Shown in pieces: positions 16,065-24,953 of a stretch of DNA of 64,000 nt. How positions within the stretch are numbered: position 1 is the first letter of the stretch; each line of letters starts with the position of its first letter. Both the position numbers and the translations under genes were made by a program. This DNA comes from Mycobacterium sp. GTDB taxonomy: Bacteria > Actinomycetota > Actinomycetes > Mycobacteriales > Mycobacteriaceae. Below the pieces are notes generated by a model. It saw only the letters and a list, made by a program, of their open reading frames with translations, was not told the origin of the DNA and ran no database searches. Location: contig NZ_SCRH01000011.1 in assembly GCF_004298145.1 (NCBI RefSeq), positions 62,001 through 126,000 on the forward strand. The letters run 5' to 3'.

Positions 16065-16473
16065 TTCGAACCTCCCTCTGCGCGGGAACACAGTTGGCTC
16101 CCCCGCAAACCCAAGCCACGAATGCTGCAAACTACGAACCGGACAATCCATCAGGACGGCGGCTAATGATGTGCGTCCCGTGGCCACCCGGCTGAGGCCA
16201 CGCTGCCATGTCGCTACCGTCACGTCTCAGTGTCATATCAGTGTCGGCGAACGGGCTTAAAGTAGCGAATGACCCCCGCATACAGCGGAAACGCACGCTT
16301 GCGCCGCAGTGTACGAATGGTTAACATTTCGTGCCCTCGCGCCCGGATGGGCACGCCGCTCACCCGCTTGCCACGCCGCGGCGCAAACACCGCGGGCGCC
16401 GTCCGCCCAACGTCACCGCGGCAACAGCTAAGAATCGTCCGGCCGGCGGCTGGTGGGCCCGCATCGGCCACCG
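16065..16473. other. Intergenic stretch without recognised feature
   Basis: 409 bp between the DUF732 start and the AhpD-like gene stop. Short ORFs here show no domain or signal peptide. The region must hold the DUF732 promoter near 16080-16200, but no clear -10/-35 pair was found. Confidence 0.5.
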
Positions 16474-17340
16474 TCAGCTAAATACTGTCTCGCCTTCGGC
16501 GTTGATCAGGTACCGCTCGGTACCGCTCTCGACGCGCGGGGCGTCGGCGCCCAGTGACACGGCAACCTTATTGCTGGCATTGCGCATGATGTCGAAGGTG
16601 AGCTCGACCAACCCCGCTTCGGAGAACCGGGAGCGCACCTCGGCGACGTCGTCGGCGACGAGGTGCGCAGGCGTCCAAATTAACGCATCTGCATAGCGAA
16701 GCGCTGCTTTTGCGCGGCCGTCGAGCAAACCCGACGATTCGAAGCGCTCGATCTCCTCGTACAGCGTTTCCGAACCGCCGGCATCGAGCGCGCCGCCCTC
16801 GCGTAGCGAGTTGCACAGCCGGCAATTGTGTTGCGCCGCACCCCGCAACCGCACCAGTTCGGAGGTGACCGGGTCCAGCGCGCGCATTCGCGCCACGGCG
16901 ATTAAAAAGTCGTTGAACACCGAATCCGACGGGTCGGTGGCGTGATCCCACGCGATCGGTCCGGCCGCCCAGCCCAGGTAGCGCGAGCCGACGCCGAGCG
17001 CCTCCAGCCCGGCGCGCACGCGAGGGATGAAGTCGGCGATGTACATCTGCACGACCACCCCAAAGGTGCGGTCCCCGAGTTGCTTCCACAGCCGGGAGCG
17101 TTGCTCGGGGGTGATCGACGAGACGTCGGCACTGAACTGTTCGGCGAATTCGACGACGGCGGCCTCGGCTTCCGATTCCGGCTCGCCCACCTCGACGGGT
17201 GCGGGCAACGGCGGCAGTGACAACGTCTGCGCGCACACCCGCCGGATGATCGCCGCGATGCGACCGTCGCCGGGTGTCCCGGGAAACAGCGCCACCAAGC
17301 GCGTGAGCTGGTCTTCTCGAACCGAAACCGGAGCCGCCAT
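16474..17340 (-). CDS. AhpD-like carboxymuconolactone-decarboxylase family protein
   Basis: 288 residues. The redox-type Cys pair is in [15 protein letters not shown] (CxxC), the signature of AhpD-like alkylhydroperoxidases. Around it are [11 protein letters not shown] upstream and [12 protein letters not shown] downstream, both standard in the family. ATG 17340 is preferred over an upstream extension. It could act in peroxide reduction, but many such proteins have unknown substrates. It stands alone, reading towards the DUF732 genes. Confidence 0.87.
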   Translation of the reverse strand: MAAPVSVREDQLTRLVALFPGTPGDGRIAAIIRRVCAQTLSLPPLPAPVEVGEPESEAEAAVVEFAEQFSADVSSITPEQRSRLWKQLGDRTFGVVVQMYIADFIPRVRAGLEALGVGSRYLGWAAGPIAWDHATDPSDSVFNDFLIAVARMRALDPVTSELVRLRGAAQHNCRLCNSLREGGALDAGGSETLYEEIERFESSGLLDGRAKAALRYADALIWTPAHLVADDVAEVRSRFSEAGLVELTFDIMRNASNKVAVSLGADAPRVESGTERYLINAEGETVFS

Positions 17341-17381
17341 CCGTCCCACGCTAGAGCGCGCCGTGCCCGGCGGCAATCAAA

Positions 17382-18755
17382 CTATTGGGCCTGGCTGACC
17401 GAGGACATATGAAAGTCGGGTATCCGCAGCGACGGCATCGCGGCACGGGTCGCCCAGTCCCCCATTTCGCGCGGCAGCGTCTTCTCGCTGACGCCGGCCT
17501 CGGTGGCCCGCCGCAGCAGGTCCAACGGGCTTTCGTTGAACCGGAAGTTGTTGACGGCCGCCCTCACGCGTCCGTCCTCGATGAGATAGACACCGTCGCG
17601 GGTCAGCCCGGTGAACAACAGCGTGGTGGGGTCGACGACCCGGATGTACCACAGGGTGGTCAGCAGCAGGCCACGCTCGGTGGCCGCGATCATGTCGTCC
17701 TGGGTGGCCGTCCCCCCGGTCATCACCAGGTTGTCGGCGGCGACCGCGACGGGGGCGCCGTATTTGGCGGCGGTGGCCCGCGGATAGGCCAACGCATTGA
17801 TCACCCCGTCGCGGATCCAGTCCACCTGGTTGATCTCCATGCCGTTGTCGAACACCGACAGCGTCTCCGAGGAGCTGCTCGCCGCGACGAACGGCGTGCA
17901 GACAAGGCCGGGCGCCATCGGATCGGAGAAGAGCGTCAGCGGCAAGTCGGTGAGCCGCTCCCCCACCCTGGTCCCACCGCCGGGCGCCGAGAACGCGGTC
18001 CGGCCCTCCTGCGCGCCGCGGCCGGCCATCGACCACGCCATGTAGATCATCATGTCGGCCACCGTCGACGGCGGCATGATCGTCTCGTAGCGTCCCGCCG
18101 GCAACTCGACGCTGCGCTGCGCCCACCCCAGCCGCGTCGACAGCTGCTCGAGCAGCGAATCCGTTGGCACATCGACGAAGTCGGGTGTCCCGATGCCCGC
18201 CCACGCGCTGGCATCACCGCGTTTGGCGTTGATCTCCACCGCCCCGGTGGGCTGGCTGAAACGTCGGCGCAATCCGGTCGACGACGCCAAGAATGTCGTC
18301 GAAACACTATGGTGCGCAAAGCCGTAGAGCCGATCCGCGCCCCGGAAGCCCCGGCTCAGGGAGTCGGCCACGTCGGCGAAGACCAGGGGCCCGGTGCCCG
18401 GCACCGGCGCGTCCCAATCGGCGGGTACCCCGGTATCGCCGAGCAGCGGCGCGGCATCGCCGGCCTCCGGCGCCGAGCCGGCGGCCTCCTGCGACGCCGC
18501 CACCAGCCCGGGGAGCACCCGCGGGTCCGCCTCGGCGGACACCACCGTGCCGATGCGCGCGCTGGACCCGCGGCGCACCACGGAGATCACGGTCACGCTG
18601 CGGCTCACCGAAACCCCGTTGGTGGTCATCGAATTGCCCGCCCAGCGCAGGGTCGCCTCGACCTTGTCGGTGACCAGCACCATGGTCTCATCGGCGCCGC
18701 CAAGCTTGGCCGCCTCCTCGAGCACGATGTTGACGACGTGCTGCGCTTTAATCAT
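17382..18755 (-). CDS. pmbA: TldE/PmbA-type metalloprotease-like subunit
   Basis: 457 residues, the partner of TldD. The N-terminal domain carries [20 protein letters not shown] and the C-terminal domain [40 protein letters not shown] and [15 protein letters not shown], the usual TldE/PmbA pattern. It has no HExxxH zinc motif, as expected for the E subunit; the TldD/TldE complex puts the active site in TldD. The complex degrades unfolded peptides or processes peptide natural products in other bacteria. The start ATG lies inside the last unit of a 53-bp repeat that separates it from tldD. It is equivalent to Rv2314c by position and sequence. Confidence 0.88.
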   Translation of the reverse strand: MIKAQHVVNIVLEEAAKLGGADETMVLVTDKVEATLRWAGNSMTTNGVSVSRSVTVISVVRRGSSARIGTVVSAEADPRVLPGLVAASQEAAGSAPEAGDAAPLLGDTGVPADWDAPVPGTGPLVFADVADSLSRGFRGADRLYGFAHHSVSTTFLASSTGLRRRFSQPTGAVEINAKRGDASAWAGIGTPDFVDVPTDSLLEQLSTRLGWAQRSVELPAGRYETIMPPSTVADMMIYMAWSMAGRGAQEGRTAFSAPGGGTRVGERLTDLPLTLFSDPMAPGLVCTPFVAASSSSETLSVFDNGMEINQVDWIRDGVINALAYPRATAAKYGAPVAVAADNLVMTGGTATQDDMIAATERGLLLTTLWYIRVVDPTTLLFTGLTRDGVYLIEDGRVRAAVNNFRFNESPLDLLRRATEAGVSEKTLPREMGDWATRAAMPSLRIPDFHMSSVSQAQ

Positions 18756-18860
18756 CGGCGCCGCTCCTCAGCATCGCTGCGCTCTGCATCGTCGCCGACG
18801 GTGATCATCGGCGCCGCTCCTCAGCATCGCTGCGCTCTGCATCGTCGCCGACGCGGATCA
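18751..18860. repeat. MIRU-like 53-bp tandem repeat, two units plus a partial third
   Basis: The unit beginning ATCATCGGCGCCGCTCCTCA starts at 18751 and 18804 and begins again at 18857, an exact 53-bp period. The two full units are identical except for the last few bases. On the coding strand each unit contains CGATGCAGAGCGCAGCGATG, typical of mycobacterial interspersed repetitive units. The repeat carries the tldD stop (TGA at 18858-18860) at one end and the tldE ATG (18755) at the other, so it links two co-transcribed genes. Confidence 0.85.
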
Positions 18861-20375
18861 TCGGCCGCCCTCGGTGCGGGTGTTGAGCACGTTGACGCCG
18901 CGGAACAGCGCCGACGGACAGCCGTGGCTGACCGCCGCGATCTGCCCGGGCTGCGCCTTACCGCAGTTGAACGCCCCACCCAGTCGCCACGTGGACGGGC
19001 CGCCCACGGCCTCCATCGAATTCCAGAAATCGGTCGTGGTGGCCTGATAGGCGACGTCGCGCAGCTGACCGTCCAGGCGGCCGTCGCGAATCCGGAAGAA
19101 GCGCTGGCCGGTGAACTGGAAGTTGTAGCGCTGCATGTCAATCGACCACGATTTGTCGCCGACGATGTAGATGCCGTCCTCGACCCGGCCGATCAAGTCG
19201 TCGGTGCTGATGTCCTCGGGGGCGGGCCGCAGCGACACGTTGGCCATGCGCTGGATCGGCACGTGATGCGGCGAGTCGGCATACGAGCACCCGTTGGAGC
19301 GCGGTTGCCCCAGGCGCCGGGCGAACACCCGGTCGAGCTGATAGCCGGTGAAGATCCCGTCGCGCACCAGATCCCAGCTCTGCGCGGCCACCCCTTCGTC
19401 GTCGTAACCGATGGTGGCCAAACCGAATTCGACGGTCCGGTCGGCGGTCACGTTCATCACCGGTGACCCGTACCGCATGGTGCCCAGCTTGTCCGGTGTG
19501 GCGAACGACGTTCCCGCGTAGGCGGCCTCGTAACCGATCGCGCGGTCGTATTCGGTTGCGTGCCCGATTGATTCATGAATCGTCAGCCACAGGTTGGTCG
19601 GGTCGATCACCAGGTCTTTGTGTCCCGGAACAACGGTGGGCGCCTTGACCTTCTCGGCCAGCAGTGACGGCAGCTGGGCCAGCTCGTCGGTCCAGTTCCA
19701 CACCTCGTCACCGGCCAGGACCTCCCAGCCCCGGCCCGTCGGCGGCAAAAGCGTGCGCATCGAGTCGAAGCTGCCCGCCGCGGGGTCGACGGTGACCGCT
19801 TCCAGCGTGGGCTGGATCCGCACGCGCTGCTGGGTGATCGAGGATCCGAAGGTGTCGGCGTAGAACGTCTGCTCCTTGACGGCGGTCAGCACCGCCGACA
19901 CGTGATCGACGCCGTCGGCGCTCAGCAGCCGCCCCGAGTACTCGACGAGTACGGCGATCTTGTCGGCGGTGGAGACCTCGAACGGGTCGATGCGGTAGTT
20001 CGACACCCACGTCGCGTCGTTGTAGACGGGTTCGGGCGCCAGCTCGACGCGCTCGGTGCTCAGCGTCGCCAGGGTGGTGGCGACGTGCACCGCGCGCCGG
20101 GCGGTTTCGGCGGCCACCGACGGCACCAACTCCGCGTGCGAGGCGAATCCCCAGGTGCCGTCGACGATCACTCGCACCGCCAGACCGACCTCGCGGTCGA
20201 TCACCGCGGTCTCGAGCGCGCCGTCGCGCAGCTGGACGATCTCGGTGGTGATGCGATGAACCCGCAGGTCGGCGTGCGTGGCCCCGGCCGCGGTAGCCGC
20301 CGACAGCGCGGCTTCGGCCAGTTCGTGGCGCGGCACGTCGAGGAAGTCGGCATCGATCCCCCGGTCCGGTGTCAC
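18858..20375 (-). CDS. tldD: TldD family zinc metalloprotease
   Basis: Catalytic subunit of the TldD/TldE protease. The zinc motif HESIGHATEYD (HExxxH) is intact in the middle of the protein. Other hallmarks are ADLRVHRITTEIVQLRDGAL at the N-terminus, GSPVMNVTADRTVEFGLATI, and DLIGRVEDGIYIVGDKSW towards the C-terminus. Two GTG starts are possible, at 20399 and 20375; the shorter is preferred because MTPDRG is the start I recall for the M. tuberculosis homologue (Rv2315c). This gives 505 residues. The stop lies in a MIRU-like repeat before tldE. Confidence 0.87.
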   Translation of the reverse strand: MTPDRGIDADFLDVPRHELAEAALSAATAAGATHADLRVHRITTEIVQLRDGALETAVIDREVGLAVRVIVDGTWGFASHAELVPSVAAETARRAVHVATTLATLSTERVELAPEPVYNDATWVSNYRIDPFEVSTADKIAVLVEYSGRLLSADGVDHVSAVLTAVKEQTFYADTFGSSITQQRVRIQPTLEAVTVDPAAGSFDSMRTLLPPTGRGWEVLAGDEVWNWTDELAQLPSLLAEKVKAPTVVPGHKDLVIDPTNLWLTIHESIGHATEYDRAIGYEAAYAGTSFATPDKLGTMRYGSPVMNVTADRTVEFGLATIGYDDEGVAAQSWDLVRDGIFTGYQLDRVFARRLGQPRSNGCSYADSPHHVPIQRMANVSLRPAPEDISTDDLIGRVEDGIYIVGDKSWSIDMQRYNFQFTGQRFFRIRDGRLDGQLRDVAYQATTTDFWNSMEAVGGPSTWRLGGAFNCGKAQPGQIAAVSHGCPSALFRGVNVLNTRTEGGR

Positions 20376-20433
20376 GGCTCCACCGTAACGGTCGGTCACC
20401 CCAAACCGCCGCGGCGCCCGCTTTAATTACCCC

Positions 20434-21318
20434 ATGGCCAGCGCGCAACGCAGGATCCATCCTCGATCGACCGCGCTCGGCTACGCGCTGCTGGCGCCCA
20501 GCTTGTTCGGCGTCCTCACCTTCCTGCTGTTGCCCATCCTGGTGGTGATCTGGCTGAGCCTGTGTCGATGGGATCTGCTGGGACCGCTGCGCTTTGTCGG
20601 CCTGTCCAATTGGCGATCGGTGCTGGCCGACACCGGGTTCGCCAACTCGCTGATCGTCACGGCGATCTTCGTGGCGATCGTGGTGCCGGCGCAGACGGCA
20701 CTGGGACTGCTGGCCGCGTCCATGCTGGCCCGCCAGCTTCGCGGCACCGGTCTGTTTCGCACCGTGTTTGTGCTGCCGTGGATTTGCGCGCCGCTGGCGA
20801 TCGCGGTGTTGTGGCGGTGGATCCTGGCACCCACCGACGGCGCCGTGAGCACCGTATTGGGACACAGCATCGAATGGCTTTCCGATCCCAGCTCCGCGCT
20901 GCCGCTGGTTTCGGCCGTCGTGGTGTGGACCAACGTCGGATACGTCTCGCTGTCATTCCTGGCGGGCCTGCTGGCCATCCCCGACGAGGTGCACGCCGCC
21001 GCACGCACCGATGGCGCCACCGCGTGGCAGCGGTTCTGGCGCATCACGATGCCCATGCTGCGGCCGACGACCTTCTTCGTGCTGGTGACCGGGATCGTCA
21101 GCACCGCACAGGTTTTCGACACGGTGTACGCGCTGACCGGCGGCGGGCCGGCGGGCAGCACCGACCTGGTGGCCCACCGCATCTACGCCGAGGCCTTCGG
21201 CTCCGCCGCCATCGGCCGGGCGTCGGTCATGGCGGTGGTGCTGTTCGTGATCCTGATCGGCGTCACCCTGGTTCAGCACCTGTATTTCCGGCGACGGATC
21301 AGCTATGACCTCACCTAG
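20434..21318 (+). CDS. uspA: UspA, sugar ABC transporter permease
   Basis: 294-residue inner-membrane permease of the MalF/UgpA type. Six hydrophobic helices are visible, starting at ALGYALLAPSLFGVLTFLLL. The EAA loop that docks the ATPase reads AARTDGATAWQRFWRITMP. The last 14 bp overlap uspB. The uspA-uspB-uspC order matches Rv2316-Rv2318; the M. tuberculosis system imports amino sugars. No ATPase gene is linked, so a shared ATPase is presumably used. Confidence 0.93.
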   Translation: MASAQRRIHPRSTALGYALLAPSLFGVLTFLLLPILVVIWLSLCRWDLLGPLRFVGLSNWRSVLADTGFANSLIVTAIFVAIVVPAQTALGLLAASMLARQLRGTGLFRTVFVLPWICAPLAIAVLWRWILAPTDGAVSTVLGHSIEWLSDPSSALPLVSAVVVWTNVGYVSLSFLAGLLAIPDEVHAAARTDGATAWQRFWRITMPMLRPTTFFVLVTGIVSTAQVFDTVYALTGGGPAGSTDLVAHRIYAEAFGSAAIGRASVMAVVLFVILIGVTLVQHLYFRRRISYDLT

Positions 21319-22126
21319 TCGCGCCAATACGGCGATTTACGCCGGCCTGACGCTGGGCGCGTTGATCACGTTGGCGCCGTTCGCGCTTGGGCTGATGACC
21401 GCGTTCACTTCGGCACATCAATTCGTGACGGGCACGCCGTTGCAACTGCCGCGACCACCCACACTCGCCAACTTCACCAACCTGGCCGGAGCCGGGTTCG
21501 GCCGCGCGGCGGCGGTCACCGCGTTGGTGACGGCGGTGATCCTGGTGGGCCAGTTGACCTTTTCCGTGTTGGCCGGATACGCCTTTGCGCGCTTGCAGTT
21601 TCGTGGGCGTGACGCGCTGTTCTGGGTCTACATCGCGACGCTGATGGTGCCGGGAACGGTCACGATTGTGCCGATGTATCTCATGATGGCCCAGCTCGGC
21701 CTGCGCAACACGTTCTGGGCGTTGGTGCTGCCGTTCATGTTCGGCTCGCCCTACGCGATCTTCCTGCTACGCGAGCACTTTCGCATGATTCCTAACGACT
21801 TGATCAACGCTGCCCGCCTGGACGGGGCCAACACCCTGGACGTGATCGTGCATGTGGTGATCCCGTCCAGCCGCCCGGTCCTGGCCGCCCTGGCGCTGAT
21901 CACCGTGGTATCGCAGTGGAACAACTTCATGTGGCCGTTAGTGATCACCAGCGGCCACAAGTGGCGCGTGCTCACCGTCGCGACCGCCGACCTGCAGTCA
22001 CGGTTCAACTCCCAATGGACCTTGGTGATGGCGGCCACCACCGTCGCGATCGCCCCGCTGATCGCGCTTTTCGTGGTGTTCCAGCGGCACATCGTCGCGT
22101 CGATCGTCGTCTCGGGGCTCAAGTGA
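21305..22126 (+). CDS. uspB: UspB, sugar ABC transporter permease
   Basis: 273-residue permease of the MalG/UgpE type. Helices begin at AIYAGLTLGALITLAPFALG. The EAA loop reads NAARLDGANTLDVIVHVVIP, with the preceding SPYAIFLLREHFRMIP. It overlaps uspA by 14 bp and uspC by 4 bp (GTGA), a tightly coupled operon. It forms the transmembrane channel with UspA. Confidence 0.93.
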   Translation: MTSPSRANTAIYAGLTLGALITLAPFALGLMTAFTSAHQFVTGTPLQLPRPPTLANFTNLAGAGFGRAAAVTALVTAVILVGQLTFSVLAGYAFARLQFRGRDALFWVYIATLMVPGTVTIVPMYLMMAQLGLRNTFWALVLPFMFGSPYAIFLLREHFRMIPNDLINAARLDGANTLDVIVHVVIPSSRPVLAALALITVVSQWNNFMWPLVITSGHKWRVLTVATADLQSRFNSQWTLVMAATTVAIAPLIALFVVFQRHIVASIVVSGLK

Positions 22127-23463
22127 GCCGGCCTCGGTTCTCCACGCTGGTCGCCGGGGCGGTTGCGTTGGTCGCGGCGCTATTGGCGGCGACGGCGGTG
22201 CTGCTGGATTACTCCGGCCAGCCCCACGGCGCCAAGACCATTGTGACGGTGCGAGTCTGGGGCGATCAGATCGGTGCGGCGTACCGGCAATCGTTCCAGA
22301 TGTTCACCCGCGCCCATCCCGATATCGAAGTGCACGTCAACATGGTGGCGTACTCGACCTACTTCAACACCCTGCGCACCGACGTGGCCGGCGGCAGCGC
22401 CGACGACATTTTCTGGCTGTCCAACGCCTACCTCGCGGCCTACGCTGACAGCGGCCGGATACTGAATATCGGTGCGGCGCTGGGGCCCACAGCGGCCGCC
22501 GACTGGGAGCGGCCGGTCGTCGAGCAGTTCACCCGCCACGGCGCGCTCTGGGGCGTGCCGCAACTGACCGATGCCGGGATCGCCTTGTACTACAACGCGG
22601 ACCTACTGGGCGCGGCCGGTATCGAACCCGCCCAGCTGAGCGCCTTGCGGTGGAGCCCCGGCAGTGGCGACACGCTGCGTCCCATCCTCGCCCGGCTCAC
22701 CGTCGATGCCGGCGGAAACCGCGGAGATACCAACGGCTTCGACGCCGGACGGGTGCGGCAGTGGGCATACAACGCGGCCAATGACCCCCAGGGGATCTAT
22801 CTGAACTACATCGGTTCGGCCGGCGGCGTGTTCCAGCGCGGCGACGAGTTTGCGTTCGACAATCCCGCGGCCGTGACCGCCTTTCGATATCTGGTCGACC
22901 TGATCAACCGCGACCACGTCGCGCCGCCCGCCGCGGACACCAACGGCAACGGCGACTTTTCCCGCAACCAATTCCTGGCCGGCCGGATGGCGCTGTTCCA
23001 GTCAGGCACCTACAACCTGGCGCCGGTGGCCCGCGACGCACGCTTCCATTGGGGTGTGGCGATGATGCCATCTGGCCCGGTGGGTCGGGTCAGTGTCACC
23101 AACGGCATTGCCGCGGCGGGCAATGCGGCGACACGGCATCCCGACGCGGTGCGTCACGTCCTGGCCTGGATGGGCAGCAGGCAGGGCAATGAATACCTGG
23201 GCCGCAACGGTGCGGCCATCCCCGCGGTGTTGTCGGCCCAACCGGTCTACTTCCGCTATTGGGCCAGCCGGGGTGTCGACGTCACACCCTTCTTTACCGT
23301 GCTGAACGGCCCGCGCATCGCGGCGCCCGGGGGCGCCGGCTTCGCCCCCGGCAATGACGCCCTCCAGCCGTATTTCGACGAAATGTTCTTGGGCCGCGGC
23401 GACGTCGCCTCGACATTGAAGCGGGCCCAGGCGGCGGCCAACGACGCCGCGGCGCGCGAATGA
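22123..23463 (+). CDS. uspC: UspC, extracellular sugar-binding protein
   Basis: 446 residues starting at GTG 22123, which overlaps the uspB stop; the open frame further upstream lies inside uspB and is not used. The N-terminus (RPRFSTLVAGAVALVAALLA) is a hydrophobic export signal or anchor. The mature part is a family-1 solute-binding protein: VRVWGDQIGAAYRQSFQMF, DDIFWLSNAYLAAYADSGRI, LWGVPQLTDAGIALYYNADL and FLAGRMALFQSGTYN. No lipobox Cys is found near the signal, although this family is often a lipoprotein. The role is to capture amino sugars for UspAB. Confidence 0.9.
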   Translation: MSRPRFSTLVAGAVALVAALLAATAVLLDYSGQPHGAKTIVTVRVWGDQIGAAYRQSFQMFTRAHPDIEVHVNMVAYSTYFNTLRTDVAGGSADDIFWLSNAYLAAYADSGRILNIGAALGPTAAADWERPVVEQFTRHGALWGVPQLTDAGIALYYNADLLGAAGIEPAQLSALRWSPGSGDTLRPILARLTVDAGGNRGDTNGFDAGRVRQWAYNAANDPQGIYLNYIGSAGGVFQRGDEFAFDNPAAVTAFRYLVDLINRDHVAPPAADTNGNGDFSRNQFLAGRMALFQSGTYNLAPVARDARFHWGVAMMPSGPVGRVSVTNGIAAAGNAATRHPDAVRHVLAWMGSRQGNEYLGRNGAAIPAVLSAQPVYFRYWASRGVDVTPFFTVLNGPRIAAPGGAGFAPGNDALQPYFDEMFLGRGDVASTLKRAQAAANDAAARE

Positions 23464-23471
23464 GCGTCCCG

Positions 23472-24926
23472 TCACTGCGCGTCGCTCGCTGTGCCGCCGA
23501 CCGTCTGGTCGTTGAGCGCGCTGTGGTGGCGGCCCCAGACGAAATAGAAAACCAGGGCCAGCGAGACCCAGCCGCTGAGCGCGATCCAGGTGGACCAGTG
23601 CAGGCTGGCGAGGATGTAGCCGCAGGCCGCCACCGAAAGGATCGGCGTGACAGGGTAACCCGGGACCTTGAAACCCCGCGGCAGGTCGGGCTCGCGCACC
23701 CGTAAGACGATCACACCGACGGAGACGACGACGAACGCGGTCAGCGTGCCGATCGACACCATGTCCGCCAGCCTTTGCAACGGTATGAAGGCGGCCAGAA
23801 TCGAGGCCGCCGTCGCGACGATCACCGTGTTGTTCACCGGGGTCATCGTGCGCGCGTTCACCGTCGCGAACCGTGCGGGCAACAGCCCGTCCCGACCCAT
23901 GGCGAACAGGATGCGCGTCAGGCCGTACATGGTGACCAGCGTGACGCTGAAGATCGAAATGACCGCGCCCGCAGCCAGAATCGAGCTCGCCCAGCTACTG
24001 CGCGTGACGTTCTGGAGGATCGTTGCCAGCCCGGCCTCCTGCTGGCCGGCGAAGTCTTGCCAGGGCTGGGCGCCCAGCGCGGCCAGCGCAACGAACACGT
24101 AGACGGTGGTGACGGTCAGCAGCGCGGCGATCAGCGCGCGCGGCATGGTCTTCTGCGGGTCCTTCACCTCGTCGCCCGCGGTGGACACGGCGTCGAGACC
24201 GATGTAGGAGAAGAAGATGGTGCCGGCGGCCGACCCGATGCCCGCGGCGCCGAATGGCGCGAAGTCCTGTAGATGGCGCGCATCGAACGCGGTGAAGGCG
24301 ACGATCACGAACACGACGAGCACACCCAGCTTGATCATCACCATGATCGCGTTGACCTTCGCCGATTCGCTGGCGCCGCGGATGAGCAGCAGCGCGCACA
24401 TCGCGATCAGCGCGATCGCCGGCAGATTGAAATAGCCGGGTTGTGCATCCCACGGCGCCGCCGACACGGCGTGCGGCAATTGGAATCCCACGAGATTGCT
24501 CAGCAGCTTGTTCAGATAGCCGCTCCAGCTGACCGCCACCGCGGCGGTCGCCACCCCGTATTCCAGCAGCAGGCAGGCCGCCACACCCATCGCCACCAGC
24601 TCGCCGAGCGTGGTGTACGCGTACGAATACGACGAACCCGAAACCGGTACCGCCGAGGCTAATTCGGCGTAGCAGACGGCCGCAAGACCGGCCGCGAGGC
24701 CCGCGAGAAGGAACGAGACGATGACTCCCGGGCCGGCTTCAGGGACGGCCACAGACATGACGAAGAAGATGCCCGTACCGATCGTCGAGCCGACCCCGAA
24801 CATGGTCAACTGAAAGGTGCCGATGCCGCGCTTGAGGTGGTCAGCGGCCCCGGGTGCGACATGTGCGCCCACCACCGGGCGCCGCCGCAGCAGCTGCTGT
24901 TTCAGGCTGATCGACGTGGCTGGCAA
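23472..24926 (-). CDS. rocE: Amino-acid permease, cationic amino-acid transporter type (RocE-like)
   Basis: 484-residue APC-superfamily transporter with about 12-14 hydrophobic helices. The TM1 substrate loop reads GVGSTIGTGIFFVMSVAVPE. The CAT-type consensus SYSYAYTTLGELVA follows, and FFSYIGLDAVSTAGDEVKDP marks the TM6-loop region. Uptake of arginine/ornithine is inferred from the Rv2320c position and name. In M. tuberculosis this gene sits beside ornithine aminotransferase genes; here they are replaced by a sulfatase. It converges with uspC with an 8-bp gap. Confidence 0.87.
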   Translation of the reverse strand: MPATSISLKQQLLRRRPVVGAHVAPGAADHLKRGIGTFQLTMFGVGSTIGTGIFFVMSVAVPEAGPGVIVSFLLAGLAAGLAAVCYAELASAVPVSGSSYSYAYTTLGELVAMGVAACLLLEYGVATAAVAVSWSGYLNKLLSNLVGFQLPHAVSAAPWDAQPGYFNLPAIALIAMCALLLIRGASESAKVNAIMVMIKLGVLVVFVIVAFTAFDARHLQDFAPFGAAGIGSAAGTIFFSYIGLDAVSTAGDEVKDPQKTMPRALIAALLTVTTVYVFVALAALGAQPWQDFAGQQEAGLATILQNVTRSSWASSILAAGAVISIFSVTLVTMYGLTRILFAMGRDGLLPARFATVNARTMTPVNNTVIVATAASILAAFIPLQRLADMVSIGTLTAFVVVSVGVIVLRVREPDLPRGFKVPGYPVTPILSVAACGYILASLHWSTWIALSGWVSLALVFYFVWGRHHSALNDQTVGGTASDAQ

Positions 24927-24953
24927 TTGCCCCTCCTGTCGCCGGTTCGGCGG

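Noticed and set aside
17385..19466. 693-codon open frame on the plus strand
   Set aside because: Shadow of tldE and tldD in high-G+C DNA: no domain, low-complexity Arg/Gly/His content, and the opposite strand encodes clear TldE and TldD motifs.
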